Positions 22,043-31,253 of a stretch of 64,000 nt of DNA are shown in pieces. Both the position numbers and the translations under genes were made by a program. The DNA is taken from assembly GCA_017654935.2 (NCBI GenBank), contig CM065694.1, positions 4,533,215 through 4,597,214 of the forward strand. The letters run 5' to 3'. The notes under the pieces were generated by a model. It was not told the DNA's origin, did not search any database, and saw only the letters and a program-made list of their open reading frames with translations. Every line of letters starts with the position of its first letter. Position 1 is the first letter of the stretch. The stretch comes from Phymorhynchus buccinoides (taxonomy: Eukaryota; Mollusca; Gastropoda; Neogastropoda; Raphitomidae).

Positions 22043-22139
22043 AACCTGGAGCTCCCTGAAGCCGATGTTGAAGTCCTGAGGCAGGTTCCCCCCCCCCTGT
22101 TCCCCTGTCCCCTCAGCATAGGAACCAAAGCCTACCAAC
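22043..22139 (-). repeat. Donor-edge duplication of exon 18 (1 extra copy, 94 bp)
   Basis: The coding end (LPQDFxNIGFRELQ) and donor recur 94 bp downstream. The copy has lost a codon and its donor has become CAGGTTAGG. A C-run separates the copies. Confidence 0.85.
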
Positions 22140-22337
22140 CTGGAGCTCCCTGAAGCCGATGTTGAGGAAGTCCTGGGGCAGGTTCCACCCCCCCTGGCCA
22201 TAGCGTGCCCTGAGCTGCAGGGCGGCGTGCAGGTAGCACAGGTTGTGCAGCATTGCCGGCCACTCCGATCGGTTCGACTGCTTCAGGATGTCCGGCTCCA
22301 TCCACGACATGGACCGTACCAAGCTGTCCTTCATCAC
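22140..22337 (-). CDS. Dynein heavy chain exon 18: end of AAA6
   Basis: It encodes window residues 1008-1073. MLHNLCYLHAALQLRARYGQ matches the conserved LCFFHAxVxERRKFGxxGWN segment, and WNLPQDFLNIGFREL matches the WNIPYEFxxxDLxxS segment. The acceptor is CTCCTGCAG|GTG and the donor is CTCCAG|GTTGGTA (phase 0). Confidence 0.98.
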
Positions 22338-22544
22338 CTGCAGGAGGGGGGGCAGGTTGTCGGTGAGAAACATTGATGTATTACTATTAGTATTCCATGA
22401 GCAGTTTTGAAAGTGATTCATTAAGTATTTTAATTCATGATCAAGTTATTCGAAAAGATCCCAAAAGCAGACATTCTAAAATAATTATTATAAAACTGTT
22501 GTTGGGGTATTCTGAATTTTTGTAATAGTTATTGCCAAGGAAAG

Positions 22545-22670
22545 AGCATCTTCTTCTTCTTCTTCTGAGTTCCAAGACCATATGGCCATAATGGGTAAGG
22601 TACGTATGTGTCCGGTTTTCACTTTTCACTGGTACAGCCAACACATTCCGATTTTGGAGGAGCTCAAGGG
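22545..22670 (-). mobile_element. SINE-like element N (GAA tail), reverse
   Basis: A TTCTTC run is followed by GACCATATGGCCATAATGGG, GTGTCCGGTTTTCACT and ACACATTCCGATTTTGGAGG. The same order is seen in forward orientation at 60785-60900. Confidence 0.7.
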
Positions 22671-22870
22671 AGAAAAATTATTTGGAAGAATTTTATGAAA
22701 AAAGGCAGGAGAATGGGCCAATAAGTCAGAAAGATAGCAGATGATAGAAAGCAGAGGGAAAAGGCAGCGTCAAAGAGAGTGGTAGCTTAGAGGAAGTTAC
22801 AAGCACAGAACTTCCAGAAGGTGGGGGAACTATATTTTACAAAAAAAACCCGGTATCCCCGCGGGGAGGG
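22660..22870 (-). mobile_element. SINE C copy, 5' part, reverse
   Basis: GAACTTCCAGAAGGTGGGGG and CGGTATCCCCGCGGGG are the reverse of the SINE C head. It directly abuts element N. Confidence 0.7.
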
Positions 22871-23309
22871 AAGGAGTATGATTTGTCATCACCTTACTAC
22901 AAGCAATACCAGGGTGTGGCTGTGAGTTAGGGCTCGAAATGAGCAACGTGGGAGGAACGCTTCTGTACCGCACAAAAAGGGACATTCACTTCTATTCTAA
23001 CAGCACAGGGCATTGCTGCTGCAAGAAAAATGGTTCTTGCATTCGATCTTCTAATCTTTATATAATACGGTAACTTTTCTCTCTTCTTTTTCAGTTCATT
23101 TCAATTTCCAACTCATCAAAACTCATTTTTTCCCCCCAGACTGAGACCCCAGAGCCTTGTTAATATAACTAACAATATAAAAAGTATTACAAAAATCTGA
23201 ATTTTGTGTAAAATGTTGGGGGTGCGCCTTATAAGGTACGGCGAATAATATTTATTATCGAACAATACTTGTGGCGGTGCCATAGTCGATGAGGTTTAAC
23301 CTATCTGTA

Positions 23310-23444
23310 TTAATAAAAAAATTGGGACTTTACTGGTTTTGCACTGCCTCCGGGCATTGCCTCCAGTATTGTTCCCACCATATTTGTGTTTGCAAATGTC
23401 CCATATGTGTCCAATTCAGACCAAGAGGACATAAAATTCCATTT
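23310..23444 (-). mobile_element. Dispersed 130-bp repeat, copy 4
   Basis: GCACTGCCTCCGGGCATTGC and CACCATATTTGTGTTTGC match the other copies in reverse orientation. A MITE B fragment (GCGCCTTATAAGG) precedes it at 23140-23250. Confidence 0.7.
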
Positions 23445-23499
23445 TCGTCGTTATAAGGTATACAGAACAACAAATATTTGGTATTTGGTATAGTTATTC

Positions 23500-23886
23500 T
23501 AGCCACAGAGACTTATCTCTGTGAAATTTGGGCTGCTCTCCCCTGGAGAGTGCGTCGCCGCAAGCGCAGCGCCTACCAAATTTTTTTTTTTAGTGGGTGG
23601 AGGAGGGGGAGGGGCAGGGGGAGGAGGGGATGGGGGCAGACTTGGGAAACCTAGCTATCAATTTGGTCAAACCAGGCAGCAGGATTTCTCCCTGCTCTTA
23701 CAGACTTTTAACTGCTGTGGGATTTTTACGTGCGTAACTTTAAGTCCCCATCCGAGGAACTTGACGTTCAGTTCGATTTTTCTGTCGAACTAGAAAGAAA
23801 GGGCGAGGCCGGGATTCAAACCCGGGTCACTCACGCCGCAGTCACGCATTGAAATCGACAGGCGAACGTCTTAACCACTCTGCAGG
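23500..23886 (-). mobile_element. Second tRNA-derived SINE family, reverse
   Basis: On the minus strand the head has AGAGTGGTTAAGACG (A-box-like) and GGGTTTGAATCCCGG (B-box-like). The 3' portion (CACAGAGACTTATCTCTGTG on the plus strand) resembles the tail of SINE family A, so the two families appear to share a tail but carry different heads. Confidence 0.75.
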
Positions 23887-24080
23887 CATGGTAGTGGGGG
23901 CAAAGTGGGGTCCAGGGGGCCGAAGAAAATTCAATAAATGAGTGAAATTTTCACTTTTTCATGCCATTTCAAAAATAATTTTGTTTCAAACTGTTTCGCG
24001 GATTTTCCGCGATTCATGGTTTTTCCGCGATTCATGGAGGTCTACCATGCCTGACTCTGCCACCTTCCTTCCCACGGTAC

Positions 24081-24284
24081 CTTTGGGGAGTTGATGATGA
24101 TCTTGACGGAGTTCTGAATGAGGCGCACGGGCAGAGCCTCGGGCGCGGCCTTGGTGGTGATCCACAGGCGGAAGGGCAGGTCGGACTGGGAGGAGGAGGA
24201 CGGGGCCATCTCCGTCAGCAGTGACTCCACAGCGTTCAGCAGGTGGGGGCAATTGTGGGCGTTGTGCAGCAGAACCCACTGACC
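24081..24284 (-). CDS. Dynein heavy chain exon 17: AAA6
   Basis: It encodes window residues 940-1007. GQWVLLHNAHNCPHLLNAVE matches the conserved GxWVLLQNCHL motif. FRLWITTKAAPEALPVRLIQ matches FRLWLTTxPxxxFPxxxLQ. The acceptor is TGTTCCCAG|GGT and the donor is CCAAAG|GTACCG (phase 0). This is the clearest dynein signature in the window. Confidence 0.98.
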
Positions 24285-24369
24285 CTGGGAACACACAGAG
24301 GTATGGACTGTTTCAAATAATTCTGTTTGTGCAAACAAATACACAGACACAAATGACAAATGTTCACCC

Positions 24370-24625
24370 CAACCAACAAACCTCGGTGAATCCTTTCTGG
24401 ATCTGCTTGCGGAGCTGTTTGTGCACATATTTTATTCAGCAGGTGGGGGCAGTTGTCAACACACACACACGCACGCGCACATGCATGCACACACACACAC
24501 ACGACACATTTTCACCCAAACCAACTGACCTCAGTGAATCCTTTCTGGATCTGTTTGCGGAGCTGTTTGTGCAAACACACATACACAGACACACAAATGA
24601 CTAATGTTCACCCCAACCAACAAAC
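24370..24625 (-). repeat. Donor-edge duplications of exon 16 (2 extra copies)
   Basis: Copies of the exon end (KQIQKGFTE) with donor-like GAGGTTTGTTGG or GAGGTCAGTTGG occur at 24381 and 24528, with spacings of 148 and 97 bp to the real border at 24625. A CA/GCA microsatellite is interleaved. Confidence 0.88.
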
Positions 24626-24848
24626 CTCGGTGAATCCTTTCTGGATCTGCTTGCGGACCACCTTCTCGGGTGCTGAGCTGTTGTCGGTCAGGTAGATCTC
24701 CACGTGGCGGTTCTGTTTGCGGTTGGCGAAATCTGTAAACAGTTTCACCGCCGTGTCTGCCTCTGTGTCGAAAATCATCATGATGGGGATGGTGGGGGAA
24801 CTCTGACGAAGCAGGGTGGAGAAATCTGGGGGAACATCCGCCGTGTAT
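24626..24848 (-). CDS. Dynein heavy chain exon 16: AAA6
   Basis: It encodes window residues 865-939. SPTIPIMMIFDTEADTAVKL corresponds to the TPLIFILSPGADP strand, with the usual SPG replaced by FDT. The exon ends KQIQKGFTE. The acceptor is TTTGCCAG|A and the donor is ACCGAG|GTTTGTT (phase 0). Two diverged copies of its end lie downstream at 24370-24560. Confidence 0.97.
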
Positions 24849-25370
24849 CTGGCAAAAGAAAAGAAATGTGTAAGTTAGAAGAGCATGTGGGTGACTATTT
24901 CGTCGGCGAAATTCAAAAACCTCGTATCTCAATTTTTGTAGTTTTAAGAAAAAAGAAAAAAACTTGTTTTAAAAATTAACCGCGTTGACCACGAATCAGT
25001 GCCGATTGATTAACTATGATGAATATGTCGCTCAAGACATTGCGAGTTTAGTCCTGCATTTTGTTAAACTTGAATTTTATTTTTTTTAGCCTTGAAAAGA
25101 ATGAAGATACAAGGTTTTTGTCCTTAACTAGATCTGAATTTTGGACTTGGAGTTTTTAGTCTATTTTCATAACCTCATTTACCCCAGATAGAAAGTCGTT
25201 AGAGATACGAGCTTTGGTGGAAGGTGGCGGGAAAAATTAGAAAGCTGACTATGTATCTAACTCAAACCCCCAAAAAATCGAGATACAAGGTTTTTGAATT
25301 TCACCGATGATTTACTACTTGACATAGATCAACTAAACCTACGCCAGAAAGAATCACTGAATAAAACATT
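24849..25370. other. Intron sequence, no feature recognised
   Basis: AT-rich intronic sequence. It contains two or three related phrases (GAGATACAAGGTTTTTG at about 25100 and 25280), possibly an old imperfect duplication. Nothing coding is seen. Confidence 0.4.
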
Positions 25371-25532
25371 ACCGTATTGTACAGACTATAAGGCGATACT
25401 TTCTCCCCAGACTGAGACCCCTGCGCCTGATAATGAGACTGATAACATAGTAAGAAACAATAATAACAAAACCTTTGTGTAAAATGTGTGTGTGTGGGGG
25501 GGGTGCGCCTTGTAGTCCATAAAATAGGGTAG
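25371..25532 (+). mobile_element. MITE B copy
   Basis: It starts TACCGTATTGTACAGACTAT and ends GCGCCTTGTAGTCCATAAAA. The interior CCCCAGACTGAGACCCCTG is shared with 58343-58514. Confidence 0.8.
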
Positions 25533-25812
25533 TTTGGGATGAATATATTGACAACATTGGTAGACCCCTTCAGTGCCGTCTATTATCTGTTTGTAATGTT
25601 GCATTGTCCATTTGCCAGGCCTTTTGTGGGTGCAGCAACATTGTGAGCGAGCGCCAATGTCGGTAGCAAGCACTTTAGCATTATGAAAGACATACATACA
25701 TTGCAAGCGCTGAGGAGGCTTAAATAAAGCTTCTATACAGAAATCAATGCAAGTGAAAACATAAAATGCATTAATAACATTAGTATGCACACAACTTGAT
25801 TTGACCAAAAAA

Positions 25813-25986
25813 CAGTGGAACCTCCCTTATAAGACTTCCCATTATAAGGCTCCCTGTATAAGACCTACATCTGAGAAATTACCCTTCATTTGTAAGTATT
25901 AAAACTACATCCCTTACAAGACTCCTCCCTTATAAGACCTCATTTTGGATGATTTTTGAAGGTCTTGTAAGGGAGGTTCCATTGTA
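25813..25986. mobile_element. MITE G copy (CAGTGGAACCTCCC ends)
   Basis: The ends CAGTGGAACCTCCCTTATAA and TTGTAAGGGAGGTTCCATTG are inverted repeats. The related copies at 30678 and 38946 are flanked by TA, as in Tc1/mariner/pogo-type elements, where ends starting CAGTGG are common. Confidence 0.8.
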
Positions 25987-26044
25987 GTCTGAAACTACAC
26001 ATGATATAAACCGAACATAATTTTCACACACACACACTCTTCCA

Positions 26045-26155
26045 CCTACTTTTTCCCCAGCACACTGTTGACGAACACCACCCCAGCATGCACCAGGCGA
26101 TCACTGCGCACGGCTCGCACCACACACAGACAGACAGACAGACATTTCCACCTAC
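26045..26155 (-). repeat. Donor-edge duplication of exon 15 (1 extra copy, 106 bp)
   Basis: The last 80-odd coding bases (CVVRAVRSDRLVHAG onwards) and donor AAAAA|GTAGGTGG recur 106 bp downstream with two or three base changes. Confidence 0.92.
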
Positions 26156-26391
26156 TTTTTCCCCAGCACACTGTTGACGAACACGACCCCGGCATGCACC
26201 AGGCGATCACTGCGCACGGCTCGCACCACACACAGGCGCTGCATGGGCTTGTACACCTCGTCCATCTTGTCTGGCAAGGGCTGTAACTCTGGCGCGTCGC
26301 TCTCGCACAGGTTTCGCCACTGGGTCTCGCGGCCGTCTTTTGGCATGCGGTCAAACATCTCCTGGAACCACTCGAAGTGAGTGGCCAGTAC
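26156..26391 (-). CDS. Dynein heavy chain exon 15: AAA6
   Basis: It encodes window residues 787-864. PMQRLCVVRAVRSDRLVHAG matches the conserved F-x-K-L-L-x-x-R-x-x-R-x-D-R segment of AAA6. The acceptor is CCCTATCAG|GTA and the donor is GGAAAAA|GTAGGTG (phase 2). A copy of the exon end plus donor lies 106 bp downstream (26045-26150). Confidence 0.97.
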
Positions 26392-26435
26392 CTGATAGGG
26401 GTATGACACAGAATGGTCAGCGGAGTGTGAGGAAT

Positions 26436-26540
26436 GTTGTGTGTGTGTGTGTGTGTGTGTGCGTGCCAGCGTGCGTGCATTCATGTGTGTATGTGTGTGC
26501 GTGCGTGCGAGTGTGTTAGGTTGTGTGTGTGTGTGAATTT
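26436..26540 (+). repeat. GT microsatellite
   Basis: Runs of TG are interrupted by GCGTGC. Confidence 0.9.
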
Positions 26541-26596
26541 TGTTTGCACAAACATACTAAACTAGGATCAGATCAAAACCAAATCAATGAATTCAC

Positions 26597-26770
26597 CTGC
26601 AGATTATGGAACTGGTCGTCGGTCATCCAGTCGAAGGGCTTCTTGGCCTGCACGATCCTGGAGTCTGAGGGTTGGACGTAGCCCAGGGCCGACATCACCA
26701 CCGAGCTGTAGTTGGGAGACACCAGGTACTCCCTCTCCCCAGGGCCGATGTTGCCCTGACTCTCCTCCAC
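26597..26770 (-). CDS. Dynein heavy chain exon 14: AAA6
   Basis: It encodes window residues 729-786, including KKPFDWMTDDQFHNLQ, a position where other dyneins have a conserved Trp segment. The acceptor is TTCGTTCAG|GTG and the donor is CTGCAG|GTGAATT (phase 0). A second copy of the acceptor side lies about 127 bp upstream in the gene at 26826-26900. Confidence 0.95.
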
Positions 26771-26819
26771 CTGAACGAAAACAATGTCAAGACAATGTCA
26801 ATGGAGATGTGACACAGAA

Positions 26820-26900
26820 ACAATGACTGAGCTGTAGTTGGGAGACACCAGGTACTCCCTCTCCCCGGGACCGATGATGCCCTGACTCTCCTCCACCTGA
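26820..26900 (-). repeat. Acceptor-edge duplication of exon 14 (1 extra copy, 127 bp)
   Basis: The acceptor TTCAG|GTGGAGG and about 70 coding bases (start VEESQG; one N to I change) recur 127 bp upstream in the gene. Confidence 0.92.
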
Positions 26901-27073
26901 ATTTGTATAATAGACATGCTAATGTTCAAAGACACAGCATTAAACTAGGACAGAAAAAACCCCCACCCAACCCCATAAAAAAATGGAGTGGAAAAAACAA
27001 CAACATACGCACACACACTCTGCCTCGCCTGTCTCTCTCCCCTTTCACACACACAGACACACATCCTCCTCAC

Positions 27074-27371
27074 CTCAATAGCCAGCAGCAAGGTGTACAC
27101 AGCCCTGTCCCTCTCCAGCACACTCCTCACAGCGGCGGTGAACGCGCTGTGCGTCAGTTTGTCGATCAGAGCCTTGACGGCGGAGCGGTCCGAGTGGCTG
27201 ATGGCTGCCTCAAACAGGGCCCTGAACTGGCTGAAGGAGGTCTGGTACAGAGGGTTCAAATCCCGCATGTACTGCGCGGTGTCGAAACACACTGCCGCAC
27301 GCTGCGCGATCACCCGGAACCCTTCCCGCGCTTTCTGGATGGAGCTGGTGCTGACGGCTACGCGGGTAAGT
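27074..27371 (-). CDS. Dynein heavy chain exon 13: start of AAA6
   Basis: It encodes window residues 629-728. GFRVIAQRAAVCFDTAQYMR and LNPLYQTSFSQFRALFEAAI match the Y-R-P-V-A-x-R and MYQxSLxxFxxLF segments of AAA6. VLERDRAVYTLLLAIE follows. The acceptor is TTTCCGCAG|A and the donor is ATTGAG|GTGAGG (phase 0). Confidence 0.97.
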
Positions 27372-27399
27372 CTGCGGAAAGATGACATATTATTTGGTA

Positions 27400-27611
27400 C
27401 TTTATAGTCACAGAGGCGTCTCTGTGAAATTCGGTTTGCTCCCCAGCTGGAGAGCGCGTCGCAGCCAGAGGCGCGCTACCAAAATTTATTTTGTTTGCAT
27501 GCGATTTTTGTGTGACTGATGAAAAAAGAAAGGGGGGGGGGTAAATTATGACCAAATGACAACTTTTTCGTTGCCACTGGCATTAACGTGTGCTAAGTGC
27601 ATGGGCACACG

Positions 27612-27642
<31 letters not shown>

Positions 27643-27668
27643 TTCACGTTCAGACTGTAAGGCAACTC
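27400..27668 (-). mobile_element. SINE A copy, reverse, truncated
   Basis: GGTACTTTATAGTCACAGAG, GACAACTTTTTCGTTGCCAC and CGGTTTATCGTCTCATCC match the SINE at 3768-4137. The tRNA head is missing, and the break falls exactly where the exon 12 donor array starts. Confidence 0.8.
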
Positions 27669-28050
27669 ACGTCTCCTGTGTCTCGTCAAAGTGCTTCTTC
27701 AGTTCTGCCAGCCACACAGGCTGGCATATTGTGTCAGCCAACTTACGTCTCCTGTGTCTCGTCAAAGTGCTTCTTCAGTTCTGCCAGCCACACAGGCTGG
27801 CATATTGTGTCAGCCAACTTACGTCTCCTGTGTCTCGTCAAAGTGCTTCTTCAGTTCTGCCAGCCACACAGGCTGGCATATTGTGTCAGCCAACTTACGT
27901 CTCCTGTGTCTCGTCAAAGTGCTTCTTCAGTTCTGCCAGCCACACAGGCTGGCATATTGTGTCAGCCAACTTACGTCTCCTGTGTCTCGTCAAAGTGCTT
28001 CTTCAGTTCTGCCAGCCACACAGGCTGGCATATTGTGTCAGCCAACTTAC
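27669..28050 (-). repeat. Donor-edge array of exon 12 (5 extra copies, 76 bp)
   Basis: Units start at 27669, 27745, 27821, 27897 and 27973 (real border 28049-28050) and are virtually identical. Each has 44 coding bases (LAELKKHFDETQET) and AC|GTAAGTT; the outermost has GTGAGTT. The intronic part includes the hairpin GCCAGCC...GGCTGGC at the copy junction, with CTGGC shared by exon and intron. Confidence 0.97.
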
Positions 28051-28196
28051 GTCTCCTGTGTCTCGTCAAAGTGCTTCTTCAGTTCTGCCAGGCGCCTGGT
28101 GGCCTGCAGGTCGTTCATGAGGCGGACGTCGCTGGACAGCTGCTCCCTCATCTGACGCTCCAGCTTGTCCAGCAACAGCATGTTCTCCTCCTTCTC
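28051..28196 (-). CDS. Dynein heavy chain exon 12: helices between AAA5 and AAA6
   Basis: It encodes window residues 581-628 (EKEENMLLLDKLERQMREQL, then LAELKKHFDETQE), long helices at the AAA5-AAA6 junction. The acceptor is GTTGTGCAG|GAG and the donor is GGAGAC|GTAAGTT (phase 2). Its last 44 coding bases and donor recur in five more 76-bp copies at 27669-28048. Confidence 0.95.
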
Positions 28197-28365
28197 CTGC
28201 ACAACACACAAGGACACAATTCAATTCAGAAAATTAAAATAATAAAAATAATAATGACAATTTATATAGCGCTTATTCTCCTTACGCTAAGCGCTTCACA
28301 AAGAAGTTAAAAATCTGAGAAAAAAAAAGAAAAAAAAAGAGATCTTTCCACCCCAAAAAGTCCAC

Positions 28366-28530
28366 CAAAGACAGTGTGGCTGCCCATGTGGCGGGTAATC
28401 AAAAACAGTCATATCAATGTAATGCTCTTATCTGTAACTGATGCACTTGCACCATAAAGTTCAAGTGCTTCCACTGTGGGGATGATCCCTGGAGTCTTTT
28501 AGCCAGGGTAAGCCAACAACAACACCCCAA
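28366..28530 (+). mobile_element. SINE O copy (AAC tail)
   Basis: GTGTGGCTGCCCATGTGGCG, GGTAATCAAAAACAGTCA and ATGATCCCTGGAGTCTTTTA are followed by an AACAACAAC tail. Confidence 0.75.
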
Positions 28531-28855
28531 AAAGGCACACACTCACCATCAGAGTAGCCTACAGCACCATTCTACCTAGCTCAATGTAGAAAAAAGGCAC
28601 ACACTCACTATCAGAGTAGCCTATGGCACCATTCTACCTAGCTCAATGTAGGAAAAAGGCACACACTCACCATCAGAGTAGCCTACAGCACCATTCTACC
28701 TAGCTCAATGTAGGAAAAAGGCACACACTCACCATCAGAGTAGCCTACAGCACCATTCTACCTAGCTCAATGTAGGAAAAAGGCACACACTCACTATCAG
28801 AGTAGCCTACGGCACCATTCTACCTAGCTCAATGTAAGAAAAAGGCACACAGATG
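28531..28855. repeat. Intronic minisatellite (5 units, about 61 bp)
   Basis: Units contain GGCACACACTCACCATCAG and ACCATTCTACCTAGCTCAA. The array abuts the AAC tail of the preceding SINE. No exon sequence is included. Confidence 0.93.
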
Positions 28856-29338
28856 TACAGTTAGAAAAAGAAACCAGAGAAAAAGCAAAACTAACATGGT
28901 GCAAATTTCCACCATGAGAGACGATTCAGGTTCAGTTTGATACAAAGCCTTTACCACCTACTGCACTCACCCTATCATTGCATTGATCATCAAGTGCATT
29001 TCTTCAATTTTTAGATTTTATAATAGAGTCCCAAATGGCGCTCAAATTCTTTTGTTGTTTTCATTCAAGAAAAGTGCAAGCCGTGTGCACCTGGTTTTAT
29101 CGACTTTTCTTAAAAACAAATCGATTTTCCTCATAATGCAGAACTTTCTGTGGTAACATGTGGGTCCATGAAGATGGTGTTCTGTCAATCATTTTTACCG
29201 CTGCCCTACCAACCAATTCTCGTATCTATTCCAACCATACTGATCAACACGCAAAACAATAGCATATTCATTCCCAATCTGGAAAAATGAAGAATCTCCT
29301 TTTCCACCCACTACATCACCAACCTTTCTCTTCAACTG
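28856..29338. other. Intron sequence, no feature recognised
   Basis: Unique-looking intronic sequence; nothing else could be supported. Confidence 0.4.
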
Positions 29339-29400
29339 ACAGAGCTCTCATTCTCCAGCCGTGCCTTCTCGTGGGCCATGAAGATGTTGAGGAGCTCTTT
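29339..29400 (-). repeat. Donor-edge duplication of exon 11 (1 diverged copy, about 120 bp)
   Basis: TTCTCCAGCCGTGCCTTCTC and the following 30 bases repeat the exon end (NIFMxHEKARLENES) 120 bp downstream, with the donor region altered. Confidence 0.88.
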
Positions 29401-29449
29401 CCACAAGCTATCTTTGTTCCTACAATTTCATCCTTTCTGTCTGACTGAC

Positions 29450-29659
29450 CTGTCTGAGTGCGGAGCTCTCGTTCTCCAGCCGTGCCTTCTCGTGGACCAT
29501 GAAGATGTTGAGGAGCTCCTCCTCAACGCAGTGCCTGTTCTGCTGGAAGAAGAGCACGGAGGTGTAGGCGGCCAAGTAGTGGGGGATGGTCTGGGGCTCC
29601 CCCGTGGTGTGCAGGAACAGCCGGAACTTGGGGTCACACTCCACCTCGTGGTCTGTCAC
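29450..29659 (-). CDS. Dynein heavy chain exon 11: AAA5 and following helix
   Basis: It encodes window residues 511-580. CDPKFRLFLHTT is the conserved sensor-like strand (DPxFRLYLTT), followed by VEEELLNIFMVHEKARLENE, the helix leading from AAA5 to AAA6. The acceptor is GACTGCAG|GTG and the donor is AGACAG|GTCAGTC (phase 0). A diverged copy of its end lies about 120 bp downstream at 29339-29400. Confidence 0.97.
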
Positions 29660-29984
29660 CTGCAGTCACCACAGAGTATCAAGAATAATGTTTCAGGCGT
29701 CAGAACTGTCTGGAGTCCAGTGCTTTGAAAACTGCAGTAAAAGGGCCATCAAGGCTGCACGGGGTATAGGGGCAACAATGAAAAAAGCCCAAAACAAAAT
29801 TAAAAAAGGCATAATTCATGAAGAAATTACTTTTGAATGGTATCTGACAATGAAGACACAATGGCCAAACCTCTGGTACCCAAAACGACAAACAAAATAA
29901 TCTGCCGGAAAGGTTCAATTTCTGAAGTTTGCAAATCCTCTGACAATTCTGATACTTGATACTTACAGACTAGATGGCACACAA

Positions 29985-30290
29985 TATGTGACCCACCTTA
30001 AGAGTGCGTTGCAGCCAGAGCGTGCCACCCAATTAAAAATATTTTGGCATGCGATTTTTCTGTGACTGATGAAGGATGGGGGGGGGGGGGAGGGTACATT
30101 TTGACCAAATGACAACTTTTTCATTGCCACTGGGATTAACATATGCTAAGTACATGGGCACACGGGACCTCAGTTTATCGTCTCATCCAAAAGACTCCAT
30201 ATTCAGACCGTAAGGCCTAGTGGAGAGGGAGAGGAAAAATCCCCTGTAGCCAGGTTCGAACTCGGGTTTACTTGACACGAGGCGAAGTGC
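29985..30290 (-). mobile_element. SINE A copy, reverse
   Basis: The head (GTTCGAACTCGGGTTTACTT) and body (GACAACTTTTTCATTGCCAC) match 3768-4137. Confidence 0.8.
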
Positions 30291-30451
30291 CATACATGAA
30301 TGATACTCACTCACATATAAATGACTGATACTCACGATGACTTTGAATTGCCATACATGAATGATACTGACATATAAAATGGCCGATACTCACGATGACT
30401 TTGAATTGCCATACATGAATGATACTGACATATAAAATGGCCGATACTCAC
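30291..30451 (-). repeat. Donor-edge array of exon 10 (2 extra copies, 58 bp)
   Basis: The units repeat TTCAAAGTCATC|GTGAGTA, that is the last coding codons (FKVI) and donor, with about 45 intronic bases. Confidence 0.93.
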
Positions 30452-30607
30452 GATGACTTTGAATCGTGACTTTCCATTGATGAAGCCAGAGCAGCTGGCG
30501 ATGGTGTTGATGAAGCGACTGTCGGACACCAGCTGCTGCACGTCGCAGTCCGTAACCAGCAGGGGAGTGCCGTCAGCCAGGCAGTTCTCCAGCTGAGACC
30601 GCATCTC
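30452..30607 (-). CDS. Dynein heavy chain exon 10: AAA5
   Basis: It encodes window residues 459-510, including LENCLADGTPLLVTD (matching the LExAIxxGxPLLIEN pattern) and GKSRFKVI. The acceptor is ACATCGCAG|GAG and the donor is GTCATC|GTGAGTA (phase 0). Its last dozen coding bases and donor recur twice more at 30300-30451. Confidence 0.96.
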
Positions 30608-30677
30608 CTGCGATGTCACACAAAGCCAACACCAAGTTCATAACATTAATTCATTTGCGTTGCAACGATTTTGAATT

Positions 30678-30856
30678 ACAGTGGAACCTCCCTTATAAGA
30701 CCTCCCATTATAAGTCTCCCTCCCATATAAGACCTACTTCTCTGAGACATTGCTCTTCTTTGTAAGTATTAAAATTACCTCCCTTATAAGACCCCTCCCT
30801 GTAAGACCTCATTTTGGATGATTTTTGAAGGTCTTATAAGGGAGGTTCCACTGTAA
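30678..30856. mobile_element. MITE G copy with TA flanks
   Basis: It reads TA|CAGTGGAACCTCCCTTAT at the left and AAGGGAGGTTCCACTG|TA at the right, giving clean inverted ends with TA target duplication. Confidence 0.85.
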
Positions 30857-31065
30857 CACTAAGGCAATCCCAGGATTTGGTGCAACAAATTACTGAACCA
30901 GAAGATTGCTATAAAAAAAATGCAGCAGATCATGTTCGCTTTATTTGAAAAAAGAATTTCGTTGACCAGTCTAGTGATAAACAAACCAGGACATGGGAGG
31001 TGGTGTTACAGATGAAACAGAGAGACAGACACATGGGCAGAGAGAGAGATAGACAGATCCCCAAC

Positions 31066-31215
31066 TGACGCGGCACTTGATGATAATCAGCTCCCTGCCC
31101 TGGTAGAGGTCCTGGAGCCACCATTAAAAACAAAACTCCCATTCTATGTGGCCTTTAAAACATCAGAGCACACACACACACACACACACGCACACACACA
31201 CGCACACGCACACGC

Positions 31216-31253
<38 letters not shown>

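Noticed and set aside
26903..27407. Plus-strand ORFs of 160 and 139 codons
   Set aside because: Antisense shadows of exon 13, whose minus-strand product is clearly AAA6 of dynein.
27590..28310. Plus-strand ORFs (237, 176 and 154 codons) over the exon 12 array
   Set aside because: These are antisense shadows of a coding-derived tandem repeat. The real reading is the minus-strand exon 28051-28196.
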